64,000 bases of DNA from Gordonia jacobaea (lineage in GTDB: Bacteria > Actinomycetota > Actinomycetes > Mycobacteriales > Mycobacteriaceae). The stretch covers positions 310,001 through 374,000 of the forward strand of contig NZ_LDTZ01000018.1 in assembly GCF_001186365.1 (NCBI RefSeq), written 5' to 3'. The notes beneath the pieces are model-generated. The model saw nothing but the letters and a program-made list of their open reading frames with translations. It made no database searches and was not told the DNA's origin. The position numbers and the translations under genes were made by a program. This document shows positions 1 to 10,054 of the stretch, in pieces (within the stretch, counting starts at the first letter, position 1; the number at the start of each line of letters is the position of its first letter).

Positions 1-14
1 GTTAGTGTTTCCGA

Positions 15-1961
<1,947 letters not shown>

Positions 1962-1987
1962 CTCCTGACCCGGGCATCCGGACCCGA

Positions 1988-2007
1988 CCCATGACGCTTG
2001 TCATGGG
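1988..2007. promoter_or_regulatory. Perfect inverted repeat, candidate response-regulator operator
   Basis: Eight-base arms CCCATGAC and GTCATGGG flank a four-base spacer, and a further half-site CATGACAT follows at 2013-2020. It lies 57 bp upstream of the ABC ATPase start, at the head of a transporter/kinase/regulator operon. By position it is the best candidate for autoregulation by the NarL-type regulator encoded at 5010-5624. The symmetry is visible; the binding is inferred. Confidence 0.5.
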
Positions 2008-2063
2008 CGAAACATGACATCTGCTCTGTGTGTGGGCGCGCCCGCGGCGCGAGTCTTGATGTC

Positions 2064-3008
2064 ATGAACAACACCGATTCCACCGCGATTCGCGCAGCCA
2101 GCTCGCCGCAGACCGCGCCGGCACTCGTCATCGACGGCGTCACGAAGACCTTTCGCAGCGGCAACGGTTCGCGGCTCACCGCCGTCGACGACCTCAGCCT
2201 GACGATCCGCCCCGGCGAGGTCGTGGCCTTTCTCGGGCCGAACGGAGCAGGTAAGACCACGACACTCGACATGGTTCTCGGTCTGACACAACCGGATTCG
2301 GGCACCGTCGAGGTGTATGGCCTGTCGGCCAGGAAGGCCGCGCGGACCGGCCGCGTCGCCGCGGTTCTGCAGAGCGGCGGTCTGCTCCCCGACTTCACAG
2401 TCGAAGAGACCATGCGAATCATCGCGGATCTGCACGGGCGCACGCGCGACGTCGAATCGGCGATGGCACGTGCAGGCATCGCGGAGATCGCCGGGCGCAA
2501 GGTTTCCCGATGCTCGGGTGGCGAGCAGCAACGTCTCAAGTTCGCGTTGGCGACGCTGCCCGATCCCGACCTCATCGTGCTCGACGAGCCGACGGCCGGA
2601 ATGGACGTGGAGTCACGACGTGCCTTCTGGTCGGCGATTCGTGCCGATGCCGGCGCAGGCCGCACCGTCGTCTTCGCCACCCACTATCTCGAAGAGGCCG
2701 ACGACTTCGCTGACCGCATCGTGATGGTCTCGCACGGACGCGTCGTCGCCGACGGTTCGACGGCCGAGATCCGCAACGTCGCAAGTCGACGTGTGGTGTC
2801 GGCGATCATCGACGACACCGCCATTGCCGCCGTCGGTGCGGCGATTCCCGATCTCGAGGTGGTCGAGCGCCGGGGTGGACGAACGTATCTGTCCGCCAAC
2901 GATTCCGATGCCCTCGCGCGGTGTCTTCTGACCACGACCGACGCACGCGAGCTCGAGGTGGCGACCCACAACCTCGAAGACGCCTTCATCGCGCTCACCA
3001 CCGACTGA
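2064..3008 (+). CDS. ABC transporter ATP-binding protein (multidrug/lipid ABC-2 export type)
   Basis: A 314-aa ATPase subunit. Walker A is GPNGAGKTT at about residues 58-66, the signature is CSGGEQQR, Walker B ends in LIVLDEPTAGMD, and the switch His follows in FATHYLEEADD. The DrrA/CcmA-like architecture with ~80 extra C-terminal residues is typical of ATPases that partner an ABC-2 permease. The ATG at 2064 is preferred over an in-frame TTG at 1998, because the latter would put the coding region inside the palindromic operator. It leads a four-gene operon with a permease, a sensor kinase and a response regulator, an arrangement like the Bacillus linearmycin-resistance and related antibiotic-detoxification systems. 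The substrate is unknown. Confidence 0.9.
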   Translation: MNNTDSTAIRAASSPQTAPALVIDGVTKTFRSGNGSRLTAVDDLSLTIRPGEVVAFLGPNGAGKTTTLDMVLGLTQPDSGTVEVYGLSARKAARTGRVAAVLQSGGLLPDFTVEETMRIIADLHGRTRDVESAMARAGIAEIAGRKVSRCSGGEQQRLKFALATLPDPDLIVLDEPTAGMDVESRRAFWSAIRADAGAGRTVVFATHYLEEADDFADRIVMVSHGRVVADGSTAEIRNVASRRVVSAIIDDTAIAAVGAAIPDLEVVERRGGRTYLSANDSDALARCLLTTTDARELEVATHNLEDAFIALTTD

Positions 3009-3044
3009 CCAGCACACCCCCGCACACCGAAAGGCTCGACCACC

Positions 3045-3851
3045 ATGAACGTGAATACCGCCGACGCACCGACCACGACGGCGTCGGACTCCCTTCGGGG
3101 GTTCTTCGCCTCACCCACCTATCTCCGCCTCGACATCCGTCGTGTCATGCGCAATCGTCGCGCGATGATCTTCACAGTCGTGATGCCCGCCCTGCTCTAC
3201 CTCGTCTTCGGAGCAACCCAGACGACAAGCGATGCAGTGGGATCCGGCAACGTCGCCTTCTACGTTCTCATCGGTATGGCCGTCTACGGGGCGATCCTCG
3301 CTGCAGCCACGAATGCCGCGTCGGTGGCGATCGAGCAACAAGCAGGGTGGACGCGAACGCTCATGATGACGCCGCTGCAACCCGCGGGTTACGTGGCAAC
3401 GAAAATCGGTGTGGCCCTCGCGATGGGGGCACTGCCGATCGCGGTGCTCTGCATCGCCGGAATCGCCACCGGTGCGCACGCACCCTTCGGCATCTGGATC
3501 GCATGCCTCCTGCTCGGATGGATCGGGGCGTCGGTGTTCGCGGCGTTCGGCCTCGCAGTGGGCAGCCTCATGCGGTCCGACGGGGCGATGCAGGTGATGG
3601 GTGGCGTACTGGCGCTCCTCGCCTTCGCAGGCAACGTCTTCGTTCCGCTCAAGGGAACCATGCTGACCATCTCCCAGTTCACCCCGATGTTCGGAGTGGT
3701 GACCCTGGCGCGCTACCCCCTCGACCACGGCGTGACGGTGTACGGGACGCATATCGGACTCTGGGTCGCGGTCGCCAATCTGGTCATCTGGGCCGCAGTG
3801 TTCTCGGTCGCTGCCGCGGTCTTCTACAGTCGCAGTACACAGCGCCAGTGA
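3045..3851 (+). CDS. ABC-2 type permease
   Basis: A 268-aa integral membrane protein with six predicted hydrophobic segments and the ABC-2 family layout: a soluble N-terminus, first span near the YLRLDIRRVMRNRR region, and last span at the C-terminus. GAAAGG at 3029-3034 precedes the ATG. It starts 36 bp after the ATPase gene and should form the membrane half of the same exporter. Export rather than import is inferred from the family. Confidence 0.9.
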   Translation: MNVNTADAPTTTASDSLRGFFASPTYLRLDIRRVMRNRRAMIFTVVMPALLYLVFGATQTTSDAVGSGNVAFYVLIGMAVYGAILAAATNAASVAIEQQAGWTRTLMMTPLQPAGYVATKIGVALAMGALPIAVLCIAGIATGAHAPFGIWIACLLLGWIGASVFAAFGLAVGSLMRSDGAMQVMGGVLALLAFAGNVFVPLKGTMLTISQFTPMFGVVTLARYPLDHGVTVYGTHIGLWVAVANLVIWAAVFSVAAAVFYSRSTQRQ

Positions 3852-3912
3852 GTGCGCGAGACCAACGACGGACCAGCAGGAGAACACCGCCCATGACGAT
3901 CGGGAGTGCGTG

Positions 3913-5013
3913 ATGGCACGGTGGTTCGGCTCGGCCGGCGCGGTGACACCCTGGCGCAATCTGCGCTGGGTGTTCACCGCTGTCTGGCTCATTTTTCTCG
4001 CATACCCCATCGGCGCCGTCGCGACCTCCGACCATTCCACCGCGACGAAGGCGATCGGATTCACCCTCCTGACCCTGTTCGCGCTGTCCTACCTGTTGGC
4101 GAGCGTGTACCTGCTCACCGGCACGGCAGAGACCGATCTGCGCGGCGTCCCCTTGTTCGTACTTCTCGTGCTCCTCATGGTCGGGCTGTTCCCGATCATC
4201 GACGAGAACGCCTTCGGCGCAGCGCCATTCCTGATGGTCGTCGCCGCGTTCTGCTTTCCGACGCGATGGGCACTGATCTGCGTCGCCGCCGTCGTTGTCG
4301 CCTCGGTTGCCCTCCCCCGCCTGTTCGGGTGGCACACCGATGCCAGCATCGTGCTCGTCCTGCTTGCCGTCGGACTGACCATGCTCGGATTTCGATTCGT
4401 CGCGGTGCGCGAGGGCGAGCGCGAACGCGAGGAGGAGCGTCGACGAGAACTCAACGCACGACTGGCCGTCGTCGCGGAACGCGAGCGCGTCGCCCGCGAC
4501 GTCCACGACATCCTCGGCCACTCGTTGACGGTCATCAGTGTGAAAACCGAACTCGCACAGCGGCTCATCGAGCTCGACCCAGAACGTGCGCAGCGAGAAC
4601 TGGGTGAGGTCAATCAGTTGACCCGCGACGCGCTCGCGCAGGTGCGCACGACCGTCGGACGCATACGCACACCGGATCTGCCCGACACCATCGCAGGCGT
4701 CGACAGCGCGTTGCACGCGGCGGACATCGTGGCAACGTTGCCTGAGCCGACCGTCGAAACTCTCCACGCCGAACTCTTCGCCTGGGTATTGCGCGAGGCC
4801 GTCACCAACGTCGTCAGACACAGCGGAGCACAGCACTGCGAGGTGCTGATCGACGGATCGTCGATGTCGGTTCACGACGACGGACGCGGTCTCGGCGACG
4901 CCGAGCACGGTAACGGATTGCGCGGTCTTCGTGAGCGCGTCGAATCCGCAGGCGGCACAGTGCACTTCGACTCTGATTCGACGGGAACGACAGTGCGGGT
5001 GCAGATCTCATGA
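3913..5013 (+). CDS. Sensor histidine kinase, DesK/LiaS-like (HisKA_3)
   Basis: A 366-aa membrane kinase with about five transmembrane segments in the first ~165 residues and no large extracytoplasmic domain, which suggests that it senses the membrane or its own transporter. A charged Glu/Arg linker follows, then the HisKA_3 dimerisation motif RDVHDILGHSL with the phospho-acceptor His at about 198. The HATPase domain shows REAVTNVVRHS (N box), VHDDGRGLG (G1) and NGLRGLRERV (G2). GTG at 3910 is in frame just before ATG 3913; CGGGAG at 3901-3906 fits the ATG. Its stop overlaps the start of the response regulator, so the pair is translationally coupled. Confidence 0.9.
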   Translation: MARWFGSAGAVTPWRNLRWVFTAVWLIFLAYPIGAVATSDHSTATKAIGFTLLTLFALSYLLASVYLLTGTAETDLRGVPLFVLLVLLMVGLFPIIDENAFGAAPFLMVVAAFCFPTRWALICVAAVVVASVALPRLFGWHTDASIVLVLLAVGLTMLGFRFVAVREGEREREEERRRELNARLAVVAERERVARDVHDILGHSLTVISVKTELAQRLIELDPERAQRELGEVNQLTRDALAQVRTTVGRIRTPDLPDTIAGVDSALHAADIVATLPEPTVETLHAELFAWVLREAVTNVVRHSGAQHCEVLIDGSSMSVHDDGRGLGDAEHGNGLRGLRERVESAGGTVHFDSDSTGTTVRVQIS

Positions 5014-5624
5014 CCGACTCGATCCGACTACTCCTCGCCGACGACCAGGCGCTCGTCCGGGGCGCGCTGGCCGCACTGCTCGACCTCGAACCCGACCTCG
5101 ACGTGGTCGCCCAGGTCGGCCGAGGCGACGAGGTGGTCGAGGCCGCCCGCGCATCCGACGCGCAGGTCTGCCTACTCGACATCGAGATGCCCGGAGCCGA
5201 CGGCATCGAGGCCGCTGCGGCGATACGCACACAACTTCCGCAGGTGCGTTCGCTGATCGTGACCACGTTCGGCCGTCCGGGTTACCTCCGTCGCGCGATC
5301 GACGCGGGAGCATCGGGATTCGTCGTGAAGGACACCCCCGCTGCCCAACTCGCCGATGCCGTCAGACGTGTGCACGCGGGACTGCGCGTCGTCGACCCGA
5401 CGCTCGCGACGGAAAGTCTTGCCAGCGGCGAGAATCCGTTGACTGCGCGCGAAACCGATGTGCTGCGCGCAGCGATGTCGGGCGCGACGGTCGCAACGAT
5501 CGCGGCGCAGGTTCATCTCTCCGCAGGCACCGTGCGCAACCACCTGTCGTCGGCCATCGGGAAGACCGGCGCGAGCACGCGCGGCGAGGCCGCGCACATC
5601 GCGCGCGATCGCGGCTGGATCTGA
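5010..5624 (+). CDS. Response regulator, NarL/LuxR family
   Basis: A 204-aa two-domain regulator. The receiver domain has the acidic pair ADD at residues 20-22, the phospho-acceptor Asp57 in LLDIEMPG, a T/S switch (IVTTFG) and the conserved Lys in VVKDTP. The C-terminal HTH_LuxR domain begins near LTARETDVLRA and includes the recognition helix HLSAGTVRNHLS. It overlaps the kinase gene by four bases (ATGA) and is the last gene of the exporter operon. It presumably controls the operon through the palindrome at 1988-2007. Confidence 0.92.
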   Translation: MTDSIRLLLADDQALVRGALAALLDLEPDLDVVAQVGRGDEVVEAARASDAQVCLLDIEMPGADGIEAAAAIRTQLPQVRSLIVTTFGRPGYLRRAIDAGASGFVVKDTPAAQLADAVRRVHAGLRVVDPTLATESLASGENPLTARETDVLRAAMSGATVATIAAQVHLSAGTVRNHLSSAIGKTGASTRGEAAHIARDRGWI

Positions 5625-5666
5625 CACTTCTTTCCCGCAGAAAGTTGCAGCTCCCGCGCCTCTCGC

Positions 5667-5680
5667 ATGTACCGGTACAT
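5667..5680. promoter_or_regulatory. 14-bp perfect palindrome upstream of a secreted-protein gene
   Basis: ATGTACCGGTACAT reads the same on both strands. It lies 120 bp upstream of the secreted-protein ATG at 5801 and 43 bp after the response-regulator stop. It could be an operator for the downstream gene; no regulator can be assigned. Confidence 0.35.
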
Positions 5681-5696
5681 ACGGAGGCCACAGGGG

Positions 5697-5712
5697 GCGC
5701 AGTTTTCTGCGC
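5697..5712 (+). terminator. Short hairpin, possible operon terminator
   Basis: GCGCAG and CTGCGC form a perfect six-base stem around a TTTT loop, about 75 bp after the response-regulator stop. There is no T-tract, so it is only a weak terminator candidate; it could also shape the leader of the next gene. Confidence 0.3.
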
Positions 5713-5800
5713 GTCGGTTCCCATCCGCGGCCCGCACCTGCTCCGAATCGCTGATGCTCGTCCACCGACATACTTCATCTACCGATACAAGGAGCTTCAC

Positions 5801-6220
5801 ATGCGGAACACAGCCCGAATCGCATTGGGTGCACTGGTCGCAACAGCAGGCGCGGGAGCAATCGCATTCGCCGCGGCACCCGACGCCGCTGCCGCACCGA
5901 CGATCTGTCCGGCCCTGCCGGGACAGAGTTCGACAATGCCTGGCTGCACAGCGGATTCCGGCCCAACAGGACTGAGCTTGGCGGTCGTCGACAACGGCGG
6001 TACGGCGTCGTCGAAGGCAGACCACTATGCCGGTCCTGCGGCAATTGCGTTGGGCCCCAAGGCTTCCGTGACGATGACCGGTATCAAGCCGGGACTCGCG
6101 ATCGGCATCGCCGGGCCGGGCGCCACCGTGGTGGTCGACGGTAAGAACGGACCCACCTGCACCGGTGGAACCTCGTTCGCGGGCGACTTCCAAACCCTCA
6201 AGGGCTGCTGGAAGCCCTGA
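5801..6220 (+). CDS. Small secreted protein of unknown function
   Basis: A 139-aa protein with a clear Sec signal peptide: a basic MRNTAR start, a hydrophobic Ala-rich core, and an AAA-type cleavage region before APTICPALPG. The mature part is ~105 residues and has four cysteines (ICP, GCT, TCT, GCW), which could form two disulfides outside the cytoplasm. It is Gly/Ala/Val-rich with a repetitive beta-like pattern. AAGGAG lies at 5789-5794, well spaced before the ATG. It resembles small exported proteins common in Gordonia and Mycobacterium, but I cannot name the family. It is probably monocistronic, with a palindrome upstream and a convergent gene downstream. Confidence 0.75.
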   Translation: MRNTARIALGALVATAGAGAIAFAAAPDAAAAPTICPALPGQSSTMPGCTADSGPTGLSLAVVDNGGTASSKADHYAGPAAIALGPKASVTMTGIKPGLAIGIAGPGATVVVDGKNGPTCTGGTSFAGDFQTLKGCWKP

Positions 6221-6266
6221 GCCAGAACGTCTTTCACTCACCTATGACCGCCAGCGCCGGGCGGTG

Positions 6267-6776
6267 CTACAGGTGTAGCCCTCGAAGGTAGGCAGCCTGC
6301 CCGAGGTGCTTCGCGTCGTCGTCGACGATGCTGACCAGGCGCACACCGAGCGTAACGGGAGGGTCCCAGCGATCGTCCACGATACGGTCGAGGTCGGCAT
6401 CGTCGAGCGTCGCGAGGTAGGCGACCGATGCGTCGTGTGTGGCGTCGTAGTAGCCGAGCAGCTGGTCGGGTTCGGCTACTACGCGTCGCGTCTCCTCGGG
6501 CGACTGCCCATAGCCGGTGGCCTCCTTGCCGAACGGCAGAGCAAAACTCTCGTACCACCCATCTCTGGTCCAGACCTGATCGAAGCCTGCGACGTCGGCG
6601 ATCTGCGCGTCCTGGACTCGCGTGAGGTGCCAGATCAGCCAGGCTATGGTGTTGGCCCCCGGCGCCACCGTGAGGCCCAGCCGCTCTTCGTCGATTCCGT
6701 CGAGGACACCGTGGACCCCGTCCTTGATGCGGCTCAATCCGTCGAGGAGAACTTCCGAGGCATTCATGCCACTCAT
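6267..6776 (-). CDS. DinB/DUF664 family protein, mycothiol-transferase-like
   Basis: A 169-aa four-helix-bundle protein. DinB-type metal-ligand histidines appear in IAWLIWHLTRVQD near the N-terminus and in DDDAKHLGQAAYLRG at the C-terminus. In mycolata this DUF664 group includes mycothiol S-transferases that conjugate the cellular thiol to electrophiles. I chose ATG 6776 because AAAGGGG sits just upstream on the minus strand; a longer reading frame reaches 6806. It is convergent with the secreted-protein gene and divergent from the monooxygenase gene (about 70 bp between starts). The DinB fold is clear; the mycothiol role is inferred from the family. Confidence 0.75.
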   Translation of the reverse strand: MSGMNASEVLLDGLSRIKDGVHGVLDGIDEERLGLTVAPGANTIAWLIWHLTRVQDAQIADVAGFDQVWTRDGWYESFALPFGKEATGYGQSPEETRRVVAEPDQLLGYYDATHDASVAYLATLDDADLDRIVDDRWDPPVTLGVRLVSIVDDDAKHLGQAAYLRGLHL

Positions 6777-6845
6777 TCGTACCCCTTTGGCCCGCGGTGC
6801 GCACAAACCTGGCGTAACCCGGCGTCACGCCGGACGATCGGCCGA

Positions 6846-8387
6846 GTGTCTGACAGCCATCACCCTTCCGCCCCGAGTTCGCGATCGACCGCAGCGCGAC
6901 CCATCCGGTTCAACGCATTCGACATGAACTGCGTCGCGCACCAATCCCCCGGCCTCTGGCGTCACCCCGCTGACCGATCGTGGGACTACAACACCCTCGA
7001 CTACTGGGTCGAGCTTTCCCGACTGCTGGAAACAGGCGGATTCGACGGCCTGTTCATCGCCGACGTACTCGGCACCTACGACGTCTACGCGGGCACCGAC
7101 GAAGCCGCGATCAGGCAGGGCGCGCAGATCCCCGTCAACGACCCGCTGCTGCTGGTGTCGGCCATGGCGCATGCGACGCAGCACCTCGGCTTCGGGATCA
7201 CGACGGGCACCGGATTCGAGCATCCGTATCCGTTCGCGCGCCGATTGTCGACGCTGGACCATCTCACCAAGGGCAGGATCGGCTGGAACGTGGTGACCGG
7301 CTACCTGCCGTCGGCCGCGCGCAACATGGGCGACGACGATCAGCTCGCGCACAACGACCGCTACGACCACGCCGACGAGTACTTGACCGTGCTCTACAAA
7401 CTCTGGGAGGGCTCGTGGGAGCGCGACGCGGTACTCCGCGACCGCAGCTCCGGTGTGTTCGCCGACCCGTCGAAAGTCCACCACGTCGGACACCGCGGTA
7501 AGCACTTCACCGTGCCGGGCATCCATTTGTCGGAGCCGTCGCCGCAGGGCTCACCCGTCATCTACCAGGCCGGAGCCTCACCTCGCGGACGACGCTTCGC
7601 TGCGCAGAATGCCGAAGCCATCTTCGTCGCGGCTCCCACCAAGCAGATCCTGCGCGAGACCGTCGCCAAGATCCGCGAGGAACTCGTTATCGCGGGTCGC
7701 GATCCCTACGACGCACGGATCTACACGCTCCTGACGATCATCACCGACGCCACGCCGGAGGCCGCACGCGCCAAGGCCACCGAATACCAGCGACTGGCCA
7801 GCGACGAGGGCTCACTGGTGTTCATGTCGGGCTGGATGGGTATCGACCTCGCGTCGTATGACCTCGACGAACCGATCGGCAACGTGGCGAGCAACGCAAT
7901 CCAGTCCGCGGTGGCCGCCTTCCAGCAGGCATCCGACACCGGCGAGCAGTGGCGGGTGCGCGACATCGCGGCGTGGGGTGGCATCGGCGGTATGGGGCCC
8001 GTGCTGATCGGGTCCGGCGACGAGGTGGCTTCAGCCCTGCTCGAATGGGCCGCCGAAACCGACGTCGACGGCTTCAACCTCGCGTACGCCGTGACGCCCG
8101 GCACCTTCTCCGACGTCATCACCCATGTGGTGCCCGCGCTGGAGCGGCGAGGTGCCTACGAGCGGGAGTACGTGCCGGGGACGTTGCGCAACAAGCTGTT
8201 CGGACGAGGTGATCTGCTTCCGGACAACCACCGCGGAGCGTCGTACCGAGTCGGGGGCGCAGGGTCGACCATCGACGACTCGGTCCGCGACGCGGCAGCG
8301 CGAGTCGACACCGATGCGGCAGCACGAGTCGGTACCGATGCGGCAGCACGAGTCGGTAACGATACGGTCGGTGCCGCGACGCGCTGA
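6846..8387 (+). CDS. FMN-dependent monooxygenase, NtaA/SnaA/DszA-like (LLM class)
   Basis: A 513-aa bacterial luciferase-like monooxygenase. The N-terminal block RFNAFDMNCVAHQSPGLWRH is a hallmark of the NtaA/SnaA/DszA group, and GWNVVTGYLPSAARNMG and PVIYQAGASPRGRRFAA are typical flavin-site blocks. These enzymes use FMNH2 from a separate reductase to oxidise substrates such as nitrilotriacetate or sulfones; the substrate here is unknown. GTG 6846 is chosen because the conserved block begins before the first ATG (6924); there is no strong ribosome-binding site. The last ~35 residues are not part of the family: they are an Ala/Arg/Val tail made by a 24-bp tandem repeat. YibE/F follows 21 bp downstream. 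Confidence 0.85.
   Translation: MSDSHHPSAPSSRSTAARPIRFNAFDMNCVAHQSPGLWRHPADRSWDYNTLDYWVELSRLLETGGFDGLFIADVLGTYDVYAGTDEAAIRQGAQIPVNDPLLLVSAMAHATQHLGFGITTGTGFEHPYPFARRLSTLDHLTKGRIGWNVVTGYLPSAARNMGDDDQLAHNDRYDHADEYLTVLYKLWEGSWERDAVLRDRSSGVFADPSKVHHVGHRGKHFTVPGIHLSEPSPQGSPVIYQAGASPRGRRFAAQNAEAIFVAAPTKQILRETVAKIREELVIAGRDPYDARIYTLLTIITDATPEAARAKATEYQRLASDEGSLVFMSGWMGIDLASYDLDEPIGNVASNAIQSAVAAFQQASDTGEQWRVRDIAAWGGIGGMGPVLIGSGDEVASALLEWAAETDVDGFNLAYAVTPGTFSDVITHVVPALERRGAYEREYVPGTLRNKLFGRGDLLPDNHRGASYRVGGAGSTIDDSVRDAAARVDTDAAARVGTDAAARVGNDTVGAATR
8289..8360 (+). repeat. Three 24-bp tandem repeats inside the monooxygenase 3' end
   Basis: Units at 8289-8312, 8313-8336 and 8337-8360 each encode eight residues of the form DAAARVxT, with a partial fourth copy following. 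The frame is kept, so the repeat only lengthens the protein tail. Confidence 0.85.
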
Positions 8388-8408
8388 CTCGCCGCCTAAG
8401 GTGGCGGG

Positions 8409-9971
8409 GTGAGTCGCGATTCCGGACCCCACCGCACGCACGTCGGACACTCGCACAGTCATTCGCTGTCGGAGATCCCGGCGGCGTTGTCTCCGTTCGC
8501 GAAACGATTCGTCGTCGTCACCCTGACGATTGCCGGAATCGCCGTCATCGTCGGGATGGTGCTGCTGTGGCCGTCAGGTGGGAGCCATCCGATTCCGCCG
8601 CAGTTCAGAGGCGCTGACGGCGGAGCGATCACGACCGTTTCGGGCAAGGTGGTCGGACAATCACGTGGCCCCTGCCTCAACCAACTCGTCGGAACCGCGC
8701 AGGATTCGCCTGACTTCGGCACTACGCCGACTCCGAACGGCCCGTGCATCGAGAACACCGTCAAGCTCGAATCGGGAAGTGACTCAGGCAAATACACATT
8801 GCTCGAGATCCCGACGAATCGGGCGCAGGCCGGCAGCGGACCGGACAGCGTCGCACCCGACCCGTCGACCCTCGACGAACCGCAGGCGGGCCAACCGTCT
8901 CTCTCCCCCGGCGACGCCATCCGGCTGAGCACGGTACCTGGGCCCGACGGCGCTCCGCGCTACACGTTCTTCGACTTCTCGCGTGGGATACCGACGCTGA
9001 TCTGGGCAGTGCTGTTCGTGGGCGCCGTGGTCCTGGTGGCGGCCTGGCGTGGCCTGCGGTCCATCATCGGTCTCGTCTTCGCCTTCGCCGTGCTCGGCGT
9101 GTTCACCCTGCCCGCGATTCTCGACGGTGAGTCGCCCGTCGCGGTGGCCGTGGTGTCATCGGCCGCGATTCTCTTCGTCGTTCTGTATCTGGCGCACGGC
9201 ATCAGCCTTAGGACGAGCTCGGCGCTGCTGGGCACATTGAGTTCGCTCGTGCTCGCAGGCGTGCTGAGCTGGCTCGCGATCAGGACCATGCATCTCACCG
9301 GGTTGTCGGGCGATCAGACCACCAACCTGCAGGTCTACCAGGGCAGCATCTCGATCAGCGGCCTGCTGCTCGCCGGATTCATCATCGGCACCCTCGGCGT
9401 TCTCAACGACGTCACGATCACCCAGGCGTCGGCGGCATTCGAACTCGCGGGCGCGGGAGAACCGACCCGCCTCGCAACTTTCCGGGCAGCGATGCGCGTC
9501 GGCCGAGACCACATCGCGAGCACCGTCTACACCCTCGTCTTCGCATACGCGGGCAGCGCTCTACCGCTACTCCTGTTGTTCTCGGTTGCGCGGCAACCCT
9601 TCTCGTCTCTGCTGACCACCGACGCCGTCGCCGTCGAACTGGCGCGATCTTTCGTCGGCGGCATCGCCATCGCCCTATCCGTGCCCCTGACCACTGCGAT
9701 CGCCGCCGCCCTCACCTATCCGACGCCCCGCGCCGCCGAACCGGAAGTCCACACGACGCCCCGCGCCGCCGACTCGAAAGTCCGCACGACTCCCCGTGCC
9801 GCCGAGCCGGAGGCCCACGCGACTCCCCGTGCCGCCGAACCGGAAGTCCGGACGTCGCGCCGCGCGGAAGAGCAGGAAGAGCGCCAGGCGCGCGAGCCTC
9901 AGACGCCTGTGCGCGGGAGGAGCGTCCCACCTTCGCCGCCCCGCTCGGGCCGCCACTCCATGCCGGAGTGA
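8409..9971 (+). CDS. YibE/F family membrane protein
   Basis: A 520-aa protein of the YibE/F family. The N-terminus is cytoplasmic and His-rich (HVGHSHSHS), followed by one membrane span, a ~110-aa extracytoplasmic region, and then about seven spans. The conserved block GTLGVLNDVTITQASAAFEL and a second, RDHIASTVYTLVFAYAGSALPLLL, identify the family. Its function is not established. The GTG at 8409 sits eight bases after AAGG. The C-terminal ~85 residues are a charged, Pro/Ala-rich extension built from a 33-bp tandem repeat and absent from the family core. Confidence 0.85.
   Translation: MSRDSGPHRTHVGHSHSHSLSEIPAALSPFAKRFVVVTLTIAGIAVIVGMVLLWPSGGSHPIPPQFRGADGGAITTVSGKVVGQSRGPCLNQLVGTAQDSPDFGTTPTPNGPCIENTVKLESGSDSGKYTLLEIPTNRAQAGSGPDSVAPDPSTLDEPQAGQPSLSPGDAIRLSTVPGPDGAPRYTFFDFSRGIPTLIWAVLFVGAVVLVAAWRGLRSIIGLVFAFAVLGVFTLPAILDGESPVAVAVVSSAAILFVVLYLAHGISLRTSSALLGTLSSLVLAGVLSWLAIRTMHLTGLSGDQTTNLQVYQGSISISGLLLAGFIIGTLGVLNDVTITQASAAFELAGAGEPTRLATFRAAMRVGRDHIASTVYTLVFAYAGSALPLLLLFSVARQPFSSLLTTDAVAVELARSFVGGIAIALSVPLTTAIAAALTYPTPRAAEPEVHTTPRAADSKVRTTPRAAEPEAHATPRAAEPEVRTSRRAEEQEERQAREPQTPVRGRSVPPSPPRSGRHSMPE
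9726..9857 (+). repeat. Four 33-bp tandem repeats inside the YibE/F gene
   Basis: Four in-frame units (9726-9758, 9759-9791, 9792-9824, 9825-9857) each encode 11 residues close to PRAAEPEVHTT. Divergence between copies is modest and the frame is retained. Confidence 0.85.
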
Positions 9972-9975
9972 CACT

Positions 9976-10038
9976 GCCGACTGGGCGCCCCACACCGCCG
10001 ACTGGGCGCTTCATACGGCCGACTGGGCGCCTCATACC
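9976..10038. repeat. Three 21-bp tandem repeats between convergent genes
   Basis: Units at 9976-9996, 9997-10017 and 10018-10038 share the core GCCGACTGGGCGC. They fill most of the 83-bp gap between the stops of YibE/F and the serine hydrolase. No hairpin explains them. Confidence 0.85.
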
Positions 10039-10054
10039 GTCGAGTGTGCGCAGT

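Noticed and set aside
9726..10038. CRISPR array
   Set aside because: Units are directly adjacent with no unique spacers, the first set is in frame within a gene, and no cas genes are present.
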